DNA of 29,117 nt from a virus: positions 1 to 29,117 of the IMG/VR virus record IMGVR_UViG_3300033388_002079. One strand, 5' to 3'. Made by a program: the position numbers and the translations under genes. Below the pieces are notes generated by a model. The model worked only from the letters and a program-made list of their open reading frames with translations, searched no databases and was not told the origin of the DNA. Below, piece by piece: positions 1-7,173 of the stretch. Each line of letters starts with the position of its first letter. The first letter of the stretch is position 1.

Positions 1-666
1 ATAAGTTATCTATCTATCCGGCAAAAGCAAGAATAAAGACTCCCGATACGGCTATTTTCGCTTTCGGCAGAGCGTTCCATGTTTACGTCTTAGAGCCAGA
101 TACCTTTGAAAAAGCAGTTGCCATATCACCGGAGATTAATAGGCGTACCAATCAGGGAAAAGAAGATTATCGTATGTTTGTTGAACAAAACAAAGATAAG
201 ACAGTGATCACGGCAGATGAATTTAATACCATTAAAGGTATGAAAGAGAAAATACTGCTTCACCCGCTTGCGTCTAAACTAATTGAAGGTGGTCTTTCGG
301 AACAAACAGTTATCTGGACAGATGAAGAAACGGGGCTCCCATGCAAAGCAAGACCGGATAAAATACCTACAGTTGATGGAGTTGTGGTAGATTTGAAAAA
401 GACCCGGGACGCCAGCCCGCATGGATTCCAGCGTTCTTTAATTGAAGGCACCGGATTGTTTTACCTTTATAGCCGTGGAGGATAAACCGCCATATCGGAC
501 AGAGGTATATACCCTTGATAAAGATTTTTTGAAATGGGGATATAACGAATATAAGAGACTTCTGCTAATAGAAAAGGAATGCCGGGATGCTGGCTTTTAT
601 CCGCACTATCAGAATGCGGGGGCAGTGGAATTAACGAAGCCCAACTATCTACAAAGTTATGATTAG
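1..666 (+). pseudogene. PD-(D/E)XK exonuclease (RecE/DUF3799-like), broken and cut by window edge
   Basis: This is the remains of a phage recombination exonuclease that would resect double-stranded ends to feed the RecT annealing protein next door. The reading frame is already open at the window edge and runs to a stop at 483-485; it has the family's early FGRAFHVYVLEPDTF stretch and the catalytic-type segment KARPDKIP...VVVDLKKTRDASP. The conserved C-terminal part (FTFIAVEDKPPYRTEVYTLD, then a Cys and Tyr near the end) continues in the next frame from about 442 to a stop at 666. The conserved piece normally lying between FQRS and FIAVE, of the type YxYHxQAAFYLDG, is absent, so this is a short internal loss with frameshift around 437-447 rather than a pure one-base slip. 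Microhomology ATTGAAG lies at the join. Family assignment is firm; whether the break is natural or an assembly error is not known. Confidence 0.82.
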
Positions 667-675
667 GAGAGAATC

Positions 676-1627
676 ATGGAAAATTATGAAGTAGCGATTT
701 ATGACGAAAAGGTGAAGTCGAGTTTTGTTGAAGTGGTTGACGAGAGCAAATACACAAAGGAAGTTATCTTTGCCGTACAAGCGTTCAGGGGGAATAACGC
801 CCTTCAAAAATGCGCCCCACAAAGCATAAAAAACGCTATCATTAATGTGGCCCTGACGGGCACAACCTTGAACCCTGTTTTACAACAGGCATATCTTATT
901 CCGAGAGATGGGAAGTGTTGTTTAGATTTCGGGTACAGGGGGCTTTGTAAGATAGCAACTGATGCAGGCGGAGTAATAGATATTGACGCATCCCTACCTG
1001 AAGCATAAACCCTGTCTTGAAAAAGACCGGGGCGAAATGATGTTTGTTTACGCGATAGCTATTTTACCGGACAATATCAAAAAGTTTATTGTGCTTACCA
1101 AATCCGAGATTGACGATATCAAAAAGACATCAAAAGCACTTAACAGTTCTTACTCGCCTTGGAAGGGTGCATTTCAAGCGGAGATGTGGCGTAAGTCTGC
1201 TGTAAAGAAACTCTATAAATATCTTCCACAGACAGAACGAATGTCAACGGCAGTTCATGTCCTGAATGAACATGAAGGATTAAGAAAGGAAGAGTTTACA
1301 TCTGCTGATGATTTAATGAAAAGGGTTGAAGAAGCTGAAGTAGTCGAAGAAACTACGCCCGAGAAGCCCCAGAATGCCCCACAATCGACTAAACCGCAGA
1401 ACAAGGGTAACACAGTAGAGGAGGCCAACAAACAGCTTATATTGGCTCTCAAGAAGAAAATCGGGGATAAAATGACTGGCATGAGCAAAGACGAAAAAAC
1501 GGCTATGCTCGTATGGATGCTAAATGGGAGAGAGATGACTGTTGATTTAATGCAACATTTTCTTGATAAGTATGATGATTTCAATGCAAACTACAAACTT
1601 CACCTATCCAACAATAAAAGAGGTTGA
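676..1627 (+). pseudogene. recT: RecT single-strand annealing protein, interrupted by internal loss and frameshift
   Basis: RecT-family proteins bind single-stranded DNA and anneal it to homologous targets, working with the exonuclease encoded just upstream. The first part (676-1008, ATG after an AGGAGAG ribosome site) carries the typical core NPVLQQAYLIPRDGKCCLDFGYRGLCKIATD. It ends prematurely after DIDASLPEA. The rest (983-1627) is in the next frame and holds LKHKPCLEKDRGEMM, GAFQAEMWRKSAVKKLYKYLP and STAVHVLNEHEG, followed by a charged, Pro- and Gln-rich tail typical of RecT C-termini. Between the two parts about 15 residues (the usual VVYENDxFxxxxG region) are missing, so a simple ribosomal frameshift could not restore a normal protein. 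The break closely resembles that in the neighbouring exonuclease, and both shift the frame in the same direction. Confidence 0.85.
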
Positions 1628-1653
1628 AATGACAGAAATAAAAGAAGGAGAAA

Positions 1654-1908
1654 ATGAATATGTCACGACAACACCATTATCTTAAATGTGAGACAGAGTT
1701 TTTCCAACAAGCAGTTGAATTGGGAGATAAAAACTTTGAGTTACGTAAAAATGACCGAGACTTTAAAATATATGATATTGTATATTTAGAAGAAACGGTA
1801 AAAGGAATAAAAACAGGCAGAGTAACAGATGGGTTTGAGATAACCTATGTACTTAAAGACTATGCTGGTCTGGAACCCGGCTATTGTATTTTTTGCTGGA
1901 GGAATTGA
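1654..1908 (+). CDS. DUF3850-like small protein
   Basis: An 84-residue protein matching the general pattern of DUF3850 (ASCH/PUA-like fold): HYLKCETEFFQQAVELGDKNFELRKNDRDFKIYDIVYL near the start, then EITYVL and GLEPGYCIFCW. Members usually begin close to HxLK, as here. Domains of the ASCH superfamily are thought to bind RNA or modified nucleotides, but no specific role is known for the phage copies. The start is ATG at 1654 or the second ATG at 1660; the AAGGAG ribosome site at about 1645 fits either. It follows the broken recT by 26 bases and heads a run of small early genes. Confidence 0.7.
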   Translation: MNMSRQHHYLKCETEFFQQAVELGDKNFELRKNDRDFKIYDIVYLEETVKGIKTGRVTDGFEITYVLKDYAGLEPGYCIFCWRN

Positions 1909-1940
1909 AGAAATATTACCACTATGAAAGGAGAATAACA

Positions 1941-2126
1941 ATGGAAAATATGTTTATAGAGGGCTTTAAAGAGGGAATATCGACATTTGGCACATTGATG
2001 GGGTTTTTTCTGCCTATCATGATACTTGGAGTGCTTATAATTGTAATAACCAAAATACCGTGGAAATGGAAAGGGAAAGGGAATAACAATGACACTATTA
2101 GAACAAGTCAACAGAGAAGAGCCTGA
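1941..2126 (+). CDS. Small single-span membrane protein
   Basis: A 61-residue protein beginning at ATG 1941 with a good ribosome site (AAAGGAG, nine bases upstream); the open frame extends further upstream to 1884 but without a ribosome site. One strongly hydrophobic segment lies at about residues 19-38 (TLMGFFLPIMILGVLIIVIT), followed by a basic stretch KIPWKWKGKG that should stay in the cytoplasm by the positive-inside rule. The last 38 bases overlap the start of the next small membrane gene in another frame. I do not recognise a family. Confidence 0.6.
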   Translation: MENMFIEGFKEGISTFGTLMGFFLPIMILGVLIIVITKIPWKWKGKGNNNDTIRTSQQRRA

Positions 2127-2271
2127 ACTCCGGCAAGAAGCCATCATCAGAGCGCAAGCATACCTTAGAAAACGAGCGGAAGAGAAGATGATGGCAATTT
2201 ACAAAGCGGATACAGTCGCAATAGGTGTAGGGCTGGTATTGCTGGCAGTGTTTGCTTGGTTTGCACTTTAG
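2089..2271 (+). CDS. Small tail-anchored membrane protein
   Basis: A 60-residue protein. The first 40 residues are charged and probably helical (LEQVNREEPELRQEAIIRAQ and more), and the last 18 or so are hydrophobic (AIGVGLVLLAVFAWFAL) and run to the C-terminus, the layout of a C-tail-anchored inner-membrane protein. The ribosome site AAAGGGA precedes ATG 2089. It overlaps the preceding membrane-protein gene by 38 bases, so the two are probably translated together. No family recognised. Confidence 0.6.
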   Translation: MTLLEQVNREEPELRQEAIIRAQAYLRKRAEEKMMAIYKADTVAIGVGLVLLAVFAWFAL

Positions 2272-2283
2272 AAAGGAGAGGAC

Positions 2284-2592
2284 ATGAAATACGAAGACGT
2301 TGAAAAATATGGACTTACAGCACAAGGGAAACGGGAACTTTTGAAATACTTAGCAGGCGGAAAATTAACCCGGAAAGAAACGATGTTAGCCGCGTGCTAT
2401 GAATGTATGAATGGGTACGCAGATGGGAAGGTGGATTGTGGGATAGAGTCTTGCCCAATGTACCCCTACATGCCCTTTAGCGCACATAAAACTACAAGCG
2501 GGAGGAAGCTAACTCCTGAACAAAGGGTAGAGGCAGGGGAACGATTAAAGAAGGCCAGAAAACATAAATTAAAAGAGAAGGAGAAGGTATGA
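2284..2592 (+). CDS. Cys-cluster phage protein of unknown function
   Basis: A 102-residue soluble protein with four cysteines packed into a short block: CYECMNGYADGKVDCG followed by ESCPMYPYMPF (about residues 37-64). The C-x2-C...C-x4-C spacing suggests a small zinc-binding knuckle; the ACYECMNGYADG and CPxYPYMP pattern recurs in early regions of many phages and prophages, without a known function. A basic C-terminal helix (EAGERLKKARKHKLKEKEK) follows and could contact nucleic acid. The ribosome site AAAGGAGAG lies before ATG 2284, and the stop overlaps the next start (ATGA at 2589). Confidence 0.72.
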   Translation: MKYEDVEKYGLTAQGKRELLKYLAGGKLTRKETMLAACYECMNGYADGKVDCGIESCPMYPYMPFSAHKTTSGRKLTPEQRVEAGERLKKARKHKLKEKEKV

Positions 2593-2810
2593 AAAGACGG
2601 CATAAAGAAGATGTCTATTCCACAAACGATGAACTTCGTTACCTTGAGCATATCGGCGAAGATAGCGAGTATGTAATTCCCAAAGCCAAGCTATTGCGGG
2701 GATATCTGAACGGTATTGAAAAATGGAGGGAGGTCTGGAGAGGGCCCGGACTGAACATTAACCGTGAAGCAATTATTAAGGCGGTAAAGGAAAGGTTGAG
2801 AGCGATATGA
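2589..2810 (+). CDS. Small hypothetical phage protein
   Basis: A 73-residue charged protein rich in Arg, Lys and Glu, starting MKRRHKEDVYS, with no signal peptide or membrane segment. Its ATG overlaps the previous stop (ATGA) and its own stop overlaps the next ATG (ATGA at 2807), so it is translationally coupled on both sides. The C-terminal half (LRGYLNGIEKWREVW then INREAIIKAVKERLRAI) looks like two amphipathic helices. I do not recognise a defined family. Confidence 0.6.
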   Translation: MKRRHKEDVYSTNDELRYLEHIGEDSEYVIPKAKLLRGYLNGIEKWREVWRGPGLNINREAIIKAVKERLRAI

Positions 2811-3166
2811 GAGATGATCCGCAGGCCATTATAAACGGAATGACAGCCAAAAATCTCCTTTTACAAGAGCAGAATAGAGAGCTTTTGAAGTTATCCGAAG
2901 CCAAAGCTCAAGCTGAACGAACTTATAACATTGCCGTGGCTACCGAAGTATTACGCCTTAAAAGCGAAGGAAACCCTGTTACATTGATACCCACGTTAGT
3001 TAAGGGTACAACTACCGTTGCAGACCTTAAATTGAAATTAGACATAGCTACAGGAGTTTTAAGGGCATGTGAGGAATCATTGAGAGATATACGGACTGCG
3101 ATTGATTGTTACAGGTCAATTCTATCCTGGATGAAAGAAGAATTAGTGAAGAGCGGAATCAACTAA
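2807..3166 (+). CDS. Coiled-coil phage protein of unknown function
   Basis: A 119-residue almost all-helical protein. Residues 12-50 (LLLQEQNRELLKLSEAKAQAERTY and on) form a likely coiled coil; the middle has GNPVTLIPTLVKGTTTVADLKLKLD; the end carries CYRSILSWMKEEL. This pattern (AERxYxxAxA, EGxPVTLIxxLxKG, RSxLxWxxxE) recurs in small early-operon proteins of many siphoviruses, none with a proven role that I know of. The start overlaps the previous stop by ATGA. Confidence 0.65.
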   Translation: MRDDPQAIINGMTAKNLLLQEQNRELLKLSEAKAQAERTYNIAVATEVLRLKSEGNPVTLIPTLVKGTTTVADLKLKLDIATGVLRACEESLRDIRTAIDCYRSILSWMKEELVKSGIN

Positions 3167-3178
3167 AAGGAGAGTGAT

Positions 3179-3310
3179 ATGAAATATCTAAAACGTGAGA
3201 GAAAAGTGTGGGAGGACTATCTCATTAGTGTTGTCGTTTTCACCGGGGTTGCCTTTGTTTCTGCGCTTGTCGGAGCAGGGTTTGTGATGATACTTTGGTG
3301 GATTGGATAG
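3179..3310 (+). CDS. Tiny single-span membrane protein
   Basis: A 43-residue open frame with a good ribosome site (AAAGGAGAG before ATG 3179). The N-terminus is basic (MKYLKRERKVWEDYL); residues 15-42 are hydrophobic (ISVVVFTGVAFVSALVGAG, then FVMILWWIG), making one membrane-spanning helix with the N-terminus predicted inside. It is the last gene of the plus-strand early operon and ends 59 bases before the convergent late operon. Third tiny membrane protein in this operon; function unknown. Confidence 0.55.
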   Translation: MKYLKRERKVWEDYLISVVVFTGVAFVSALVGAGFVMILWWIG

Positions 3311-3368
3311 GCAGAGCGGGAAAGGAGAAATCAACCAAGGGAAGAAAAAAGCCGCCCTGCCTATAAGT

Positions 3369-3764
3369 TTACTTCTTGATCAATGTTCCGAGTCCATAAC
3401 TCCCAAAGTAGAAAAATCCAACTATCAAAGCAAGATATGCCAATTTAGTATCAACGATTGTGTCTTTGATATAAGCTGCCCATCCAGGGTCAAATTTCCA
3501 GACAATACAAGCGGCAACAACCAAGAGTACAAACGTCCCCATTATAATCCATGCAAGTATCCTGCGAGTAATTGATCGAACAGAGTTTTCATTTGCCGTG
3601 GCTTTTTGAATCGCAAGCCAAGTCTCCATGACCTTGCCAGCATCTTTGGCCTTTTCTTGGTCTGTATAAAAGGCATTGTCTAACATTCCCATACCGCTTT
3701 TAACTGTATCTGCTACTGTATCAACTACTTTTGGTGTACCTAATATTCCTGTTAAAAATCCCAT
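3369..3764 (-). CDS. Putative holin (GTA/3TM-holin-like membrane protein)
   Basis: A 131-residue protein resembling the phage/GTA 3TM holin group. An N-terminal region with short amphipathic stretches (MGFLTGILGTPKVVDTVADT) is followed by a soluble helical part, then the sequence SVRSITRRILAWIIM leading into two membrane segments at about residues 85-107 (ILAWIIMGTFVLLVVAACIV) and 112-128 (LAYLALIVGFFYFGSYGLG). Holins form the membrane holes that time lysis. It is the last gene of the late operon, after a cell-wall-enzyme candidate and a small membrane protein, which fits a lysis cassette. Ribosome site AGGAGGA precedes ATG 3764. The precise holin class is uncertain. Confidence 0.6.
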   Translation of the reverse strand: MGFLTGILGTPKVVDTVADTVKSGMGMLDNAFYTDQEKAKDAGKVMETWLAIQKATANENSVRSITRRILAWIIMGTFVLLVVAACIVWKFDPGWAAYIKDTIVDTKLAYLALIVGFFYFGSYGLGTLIKK

Positions 3765-3774
3765 AATATCCTCC

Positions 3775-4176
3775 TTACCATTGGTTTAAAATTACTAATT
3801 GAAACATATCCTCTCCTTCAAGTTTCTGCATGAACTCTCCAAAGCCTTTCCGGGATGAAAGAATCGCCGGCACTCCATTAAGCTCTTCAAATTGTTCGCC
3901 GACTAAAATGCAGCCGTGTGAATCATCTTCAAGATTTCCTTTGTGGAATAGAATATGTTTTCTATTGGGCACGTCCATGACTTGAAATGTATCTCCAAAC
4001 TTAGGAGACTTCACTCTCATACACTCATACTGGTCATGTGGTATGCAGGATATTCCCCACTGATTATTCTTCCATTCTCGTTCAAGAGTCAAGGCAAAGG
4101 GAAATCCATCAGTAATCAAAACTCCGAATGTGCCCTTATCCGTCATGGCAACCCTCTTTAGAATTATGATTCTCAT
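3775..4176 (-). CDS. DUF5675-like protein with SHGC motif, candidate lysis enzyme
   Basis: A 133-residue protein with the DUF5675 pattern: GTFGVLITDGFPFALTLER (residues 15-33), IPHDQYECMRVKSPKFGDTF, then HILFHKGN..DDSHGCILVG (residues 74-93). The block with His78, Gly80, Asn81 and Ser86-His87-Gly88-Cys89 recalls the SHGC signature of L,D-transpeptidase (YkuD) enzymes that act on peptidoglycan, though the spacing from the first His is shorter than in that family. It is flanked by two small membrane proteins at the end of the late operon, where an endolysin is expected, and no lysozyme, amidase or transglycosylase gene is seen in the window. An enzymatic role is inference. Ribosome site GGAGGA before ATG 4176. 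Confidence 0.62.
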   Translation of the reverse strand: MRIIILKRVAMTDKGTFGVLITDGFPFALTLEREWKNNQWGISCIPHDQYECMRVKSPKFGDTFQVMDVPNRKHILFHKGNLEDDSHGCILVGEQFEELNGVPAILSSRKGFGEFMQKLEGEDMFQLVILNQW

Positions 4177-4184
4177 AGTTCCTC

Positions 4185-4403
4185 CTATCTCAACTTATCA
4201 ATTTTGTCAAATATCCTCTGCTGCATGTCCTTGATTTCTTTTATGTCATCTTGGATTGCGCCTGACCTTTCGTCACAGAGAGACTTGGGCATGAATCCGT
4301 TACTTTTTGGAGACTTCATTTTGCAGATTCCAGTTATAGCTATACCCCCGCCGGTCACTATCATAGTTGAAAAAGCTAACGCATCTGGTAATGATTCAAA
4401 CAT
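4185..4403 (-). CDS. Small membrane protein with C-terminal coiled coil
   Basis: A 72-residue protein with one hydrophobic segment near the N-terminus (about residues 9-27, ALAFSTMIVTGGGIAITGI) and a charged helical C-terminus (IQDDIKEIKDMQQRIFDKID) likely to form a coiled coil. This layout is seen in small accessory lysis proteins, though here the membrane part is at the N-terminus, opposite to XhlA-type proteins. Its place next to the SHGC protein and the holin-like gene supports a lysis role, but this is inferred from position only. Ribosome site AGGAGAC before ATG 4403. Confidence 0.5.
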   Translation of the reverse strand: MFESLPDALAFSTMIVTGGGIAITGICKMKSPKSNGFMPKSLCDERSGAIQDDIKEIKDMQQRIFDKIDKLR

Positions 4404-4412
4404 TTCAGTCTC

Positions 4413-4745
4413 CTATTTTGTTATTGGTACAACTTCAATTTCTAACTCTTGTTCAGCAATTTTTTCTTCCATAGTTTTAATCTTTGCCCTTTTAACGATT
4501 ATCTTCTGCACTTCCTCTGGTAACTTCTCTGCATCAGTTATAATCTTTCCAACTGTCGCAAATGAGATTGTCTTTTGCTCCTCTGCTGTCACGCCTTCAA
4601 GATTATCAGCATGCTTTTTGACAATGTCCATCATTATTCGATTTGCCCTATTCTCTACTACTCGTTGGCAGAATTCTTCGATTGAAGTATATTCGGTCAA
4701 TAAAGCTTTTATTTGCTCTTCTGTTAGATTGATGTTTATTTGCAT
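4413..4745 (-). CDS. Hypothetical helical protein between fibre and lysis genes
   Basis: A 110-residue, mostly helical, acidic and basic protein without membrane segment or Cys residues. It begins MQININLTEEQIKALLTEYT and ends in a charged helix around KTMEEKIAEQELEIEVV. Lying right after the fibre gene it might be a fibre-assembly helper or a minor structural protein, but nothing in the sequence decides this. Ribosome site AAGGAGAA before ATG 4745. Confidence 0.5.
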   Translation of the reverse strand: MQININLTEEQIKALLTEYTSIEEFCQRVVENRANRIMMDIVKKHADNLEGVTAEEQKTISFATVGKIITDAEKLPEEVQKIIVKRAKIKTMEEKIAEQELEIEVVPITK

Positions 4746-4756
4746 ATTATTCTCCT

Positions 4757-5758
4757 TTAGTCTTTTGAGATTAATTTAATTAGCATAGAAGTATCCCCTA
4801 TCCCACTTCCCCATATATCAACTGTGTCCGCAGATGCATGATTAACGTATGCTTGAAGAACAACAGTATCGTTTGCACTTAATGAATTTATGCTCATCAC
4901 ATGATTAGTCACATCACCTGCAATAGCAGCCTGTGCCCAATGAGAGTTATAAGCGGCCACACCATCGTATGTTTGTCCACCGTAAACTGTATCAGCTATT
5001 ATAGAAGCACCTGACCAAGCAATTTTAAAAGAAATGAGGTATTTTCCTTCTATAGGAGCTGTAAAAGTATAGGTTCCTGTGTTAAAATTAGATCCTATAT
5101 CATAAAACTCTGCATTAAGGTGAACATCTGTCCAAGTTTTATGAATAATATTTAATTGCTGAGCACTTAAGTAGGCTAAGCATTCTGGCACTTGCCCCAA
5201 CGCTTCATCTTTAACCTGCCAATTACTTCCATCACTTACCACCGTTACCTCTGCACAATAAGTATTTAATCGCGCATAAGTTTCTTTTGGCACTCCATCA
5301 GCGTTTTCATAATTAAAAGTTTCAGTGCCATTACCATCAAGCGTGATTAGATTATAATTAGCGTCAGTTTTTTTGAAGTGATAAGTAAGTCCTGCATTGC
5401 CTACTGCGGTGGGTAAGGTTATTGTATAAGGAGAAGACGCAGAAACTAAAACCAATCCTGCTTCTGCCACCGTTAAGGTTGCTGTTGTTGTTTTTGATAC
5501 GACTGAATTATCTATCTTCACATTGGGGATTCCATAGTTATCAAGCCCCGTCATTGAGGTTATGTCGGAGTTGACGCCTGCATCAGCATAAATCCCGTCA
5601 AAGTAAGTCTTCAGGAACGCCTTGATACTTGTCCAGCTACTTCTTTTAGTCTCCCCGGTCGCCTGATTTGTGGTATCGGAGACGTCCCGGATGGTTATAT
5701 TATCCCCGTTTGCTAACTCGGTTAGTTCTACTAAATCACTATTTCGTTTGTTCGCCAT
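4757..5758 (-). CDS. Tail fibre with C1q/TNF-like tip domain
   Basis: A 333-residue fibre protein. The N-terminal 60 residues (LVELTELANGDNITIRDVSD, then SIKAFLKTYFDGIYA) are typical of phage fibre attachment regions. The middle (about 85-185) is beta-rich, with the pattern LTVAEAGLVLVSASSPYTIT, FKKTDANYNLITLDGNGTE and VVSDGSNWQV, seen in many virion surface proteins. The C-terminal 140 residues (DVHLNAEFYDIGSNFNTGTY, TAPIEGKYLISFKIAWSG, ...VVLQAYV...MLIKLI) match a C1q-like jelly roll, which normally trimerises and binds ligands; in a phage it would be the receptor-binding tip. Ribosome site AGGAGGCA before ATG 5758. Confidence 0.72.
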   Translation of the reverse strand: MANKRNSDLVELTELANGDNITIRDVSDTTNQATGETKRSSWTSIKAFLKTYFDGIYADAGVNSDITSMTGLDNYGIPNVKIDNSVVSKTTTATLTVAEAGLVLVSASSPYTITLPTAVGNAGLTYHFKKTDANYNLITLDGNGTETFNYENADGVPKETYARLNTYCAEVTVVSDGSNWQVKDEALGQVPECLAYLSAQQLNIIHKTWTDVHLNAEFYDIGSNFNTGTYTFTAPIEGKYLISFKIAWSGASIIADTVYGGQTYDGVAAYNSHWAQAAIAGDVTNHVMSINSLSANDTVVLQAYVNHASADTVDIWGSGIGDTSMLIKLISKD

Positions 5759-5781
5759 TTTGTGCCTCCTTCTTTACTTCC

Positions 5782-6933
5782 TTATGGTTTTCTCCTTAGT
5801 TTCTTTGTTTTAATATAATCTGGTTTTGAAATAACTTTTTTCACTGGTTCGATTATTGTGTCCCCCGGCATAAACCTGTAATCAGCTAATATTTTCTTGC
5901 CTGTCTTCTTATCGACAATATGTTTCGGCAATCCAACCGTTACAGGCTTTGTAGGCCATTTAGGTTTTGAGTTTTCGTCAATCTCGTAGTTTTCCGTAAT
6001 AACTTCAAGAAGGTCTTTATCCGGTTTCGTTTCATCTTCAACAATAGTCTCTAATTCCATTTGCTCTATTTCTTCATTGGTTGGATTGATGACAATTATT
6101 TCATGTTTTGTTTCGTCATAACTTCCAAAGGGATGGGGGACTAATTGAGGTTTACCTCCATTGCCAAAACAGGGATGGTCGGGAGCTTGATACATTGAGA
6201 CTGTTTTTTTGGTAGTCTTGTCTCTTAGAATGAATATCCAATGAATTTCACCGGAAGATGTTACATAGCGTTGTTGAGCATAGGCTCGATAGCTTGCTGA
6301 TTGGGTAGACAGATACATAGTTGTGGTATATGCGGCAGAAATAGTTTCTCCTGCCCATTTTCCAACGCCAGCGCCAGCATCCCATCCCCAAAATGCAGGA
6401 TAACCGGCACCACCCGAACTCTTCAGTTGTGGATAAAATCCATATTCCCCACCAGGCAATGTTAAATCTTCACCACTCGTTGATACCGTAGAAACACTCC
6501 CTATACTCGTTTTGAGCTTGGCCTGGGTAACTGACGCGTTAATAGGCACTCTCTGATTACTCAATCTCGCATCGTTTCCAGCGCAGGCATTTGTGGAGCC
6601 CGTACCGAGACTCCTTAATCCATAAGTTCCTCCTGCTGGATTTTTTAGAGCAGCATTGCACATCGTCAAGGTAACAAGACCATCATTAAGAGCTAACAAA
6701 GCTTTAGATGTTCCAAAGTTGTAAATACTTATCCATGCATTATTCGCTTCATTACGTTGCTTTAAAATATTTGTGGTTGTGTCGAACCACCCCATCCCAG
6801 CAACTGTATTCGCCGGAGCACTTGCCCCTGAAAAAGCCGACTTCAATGCTGCAAAGTTGTTTTCTACGTTCTGCATATCTGTCTGTACGGCGTGGTCGGT
6901 CGCAAAAACATTGTCAGTATAATCCTGTGACAT
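5782..6933 (-). CDS. Virion tail-associated protein
   Basis: A 383-residue protein starting MSQDYTDNVFATDHAVQTDM, followed by VENNFAALKSAFSGASAPAN and GMGWFDTTTNILKQRNEANN, an N-terminal block that recurs at the distal tail end of many environmental siphoviruses. A beta-rich central domain (about 85-260) follows. The last 110 residues are quite different: charged, Pro- and Lys-rich, from SYDETKHEIIVINPTNEE to the end KTKKLRRKP, and may be a separate module that packs against the host or other fibre subunits. Its ATG shares one base with the stop of the preceding gene (TAATG at 6933), implying coupled translation. Confidence 0.6.
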   Translation of the reverse strand: MSQDYTDNVFATDHAVQTDMQNVENNFAALKSAFSGASAPANTVAGMGWFDTTTNILKQRNEANNAWISIYNFGTSKALLALNDGLVTLTMCNAALKNPAGGTYGLRSLGTGSTNACAGNDARLSNQRVPINASVTQAKLKTSIGSVSTVSTSGEDLTLPGGEYGFYPQLKSSGGAGYPAFWGWDAGAGVGKWAGETISAAYTTTMYLSTQSASYRAYAQQRYVTSSGEIHWIFILRDKTTKKTVSMYQAPDHPCFGNGGKPQLVPHPFGSYDETKHEIIVINPTNEEIEQMELETIVEDETKPDKDLLEVITENYEIDENSKPKWPTKPVTVGLPKHIVDKKTGKKILADYRFMPGDTIIEPVKKVISKPDYIKTKKLRRKP

Positions 6934-7172
6934 TATATTTCCTCCTTAAATTCCGCCAAAGCCTGTTCAACCTCAATCATCTTTGCTTTTTTGGCATTGT
7001 GATTGTCTCGTATCTTTTTGGTTTTGGCCTTTAATTGGGTCTTGAAGTCCTTTTTATTTTTCCATGTTACACAGGTAGTTTCTAAAACTTCACCTGTTTC
7101 ATCGGTCACATGGATATAAACTACATGGCCTTTTTTATCGTTTACAATTTTATCTATTTTGTATTCAATCAT
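6933..7172 (-). CDS. Small hypothetical protein between tail tip and fibre genes
   Basis: A 79-residue protein. The first half looks like a small beta domain (KIDKIVNDKKGHVVYIHVTD, ETTCVTW); the second half is a very basic helix (KDFKTQLKAKTKKIRDNHNA). It begins immediately after the J-type gene and its stop overlaps the ATG of the next gene (TAATG). Probably a minor tail or fibre-assembly protein by position; no family recognised. Confidence 0.5.
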   Translation of the reverse strand: MIEYKIDKIVNDKKGHVVYIHVTDETGEVLETTCVTWKNKKDFKTQLKAKTKKIRDNHNAKKAKMIEVEQALAEFKEEI

Positions 7173-7173
7173 A

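Noticed and set aside
437-1000. Programmed frameshifting as explanation for the split exonuclease and RecT
   Set aside because: Conserved residues are missing at both joins, so a change of frame alone would not restore the usual proteins, and no slippery sequence is present.
1629-1685. Open frame of 18 codons (MTEIKEGENEYV...) after recT
   Set aside because: No ribosome site of its own and it overlaps the ribosome site and start of the DUF3850-like gene in another frame.
3311-3368. Terminator between the convergent early and late operons
   Set aside because: GCAGAGCGGG and GCCGCCCTGC can pair imperfectly but with a loop of about 30 bases and no U-run on the plus strand; the T-run on the minus strand has no stem before it.
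4204-4779. Plus-strand open frame of 191 codons
   Set aside because: Antisense to two coupled minus-strand genes with good ribosome sites; hydrophobic composition is a by-product of reading the opposite strand.
4757-6933. Diversity-generating retroelement acting on the fibre genes
   Set aside because: No reverse transcriptase gene and no template/variable repeat pair were seen.
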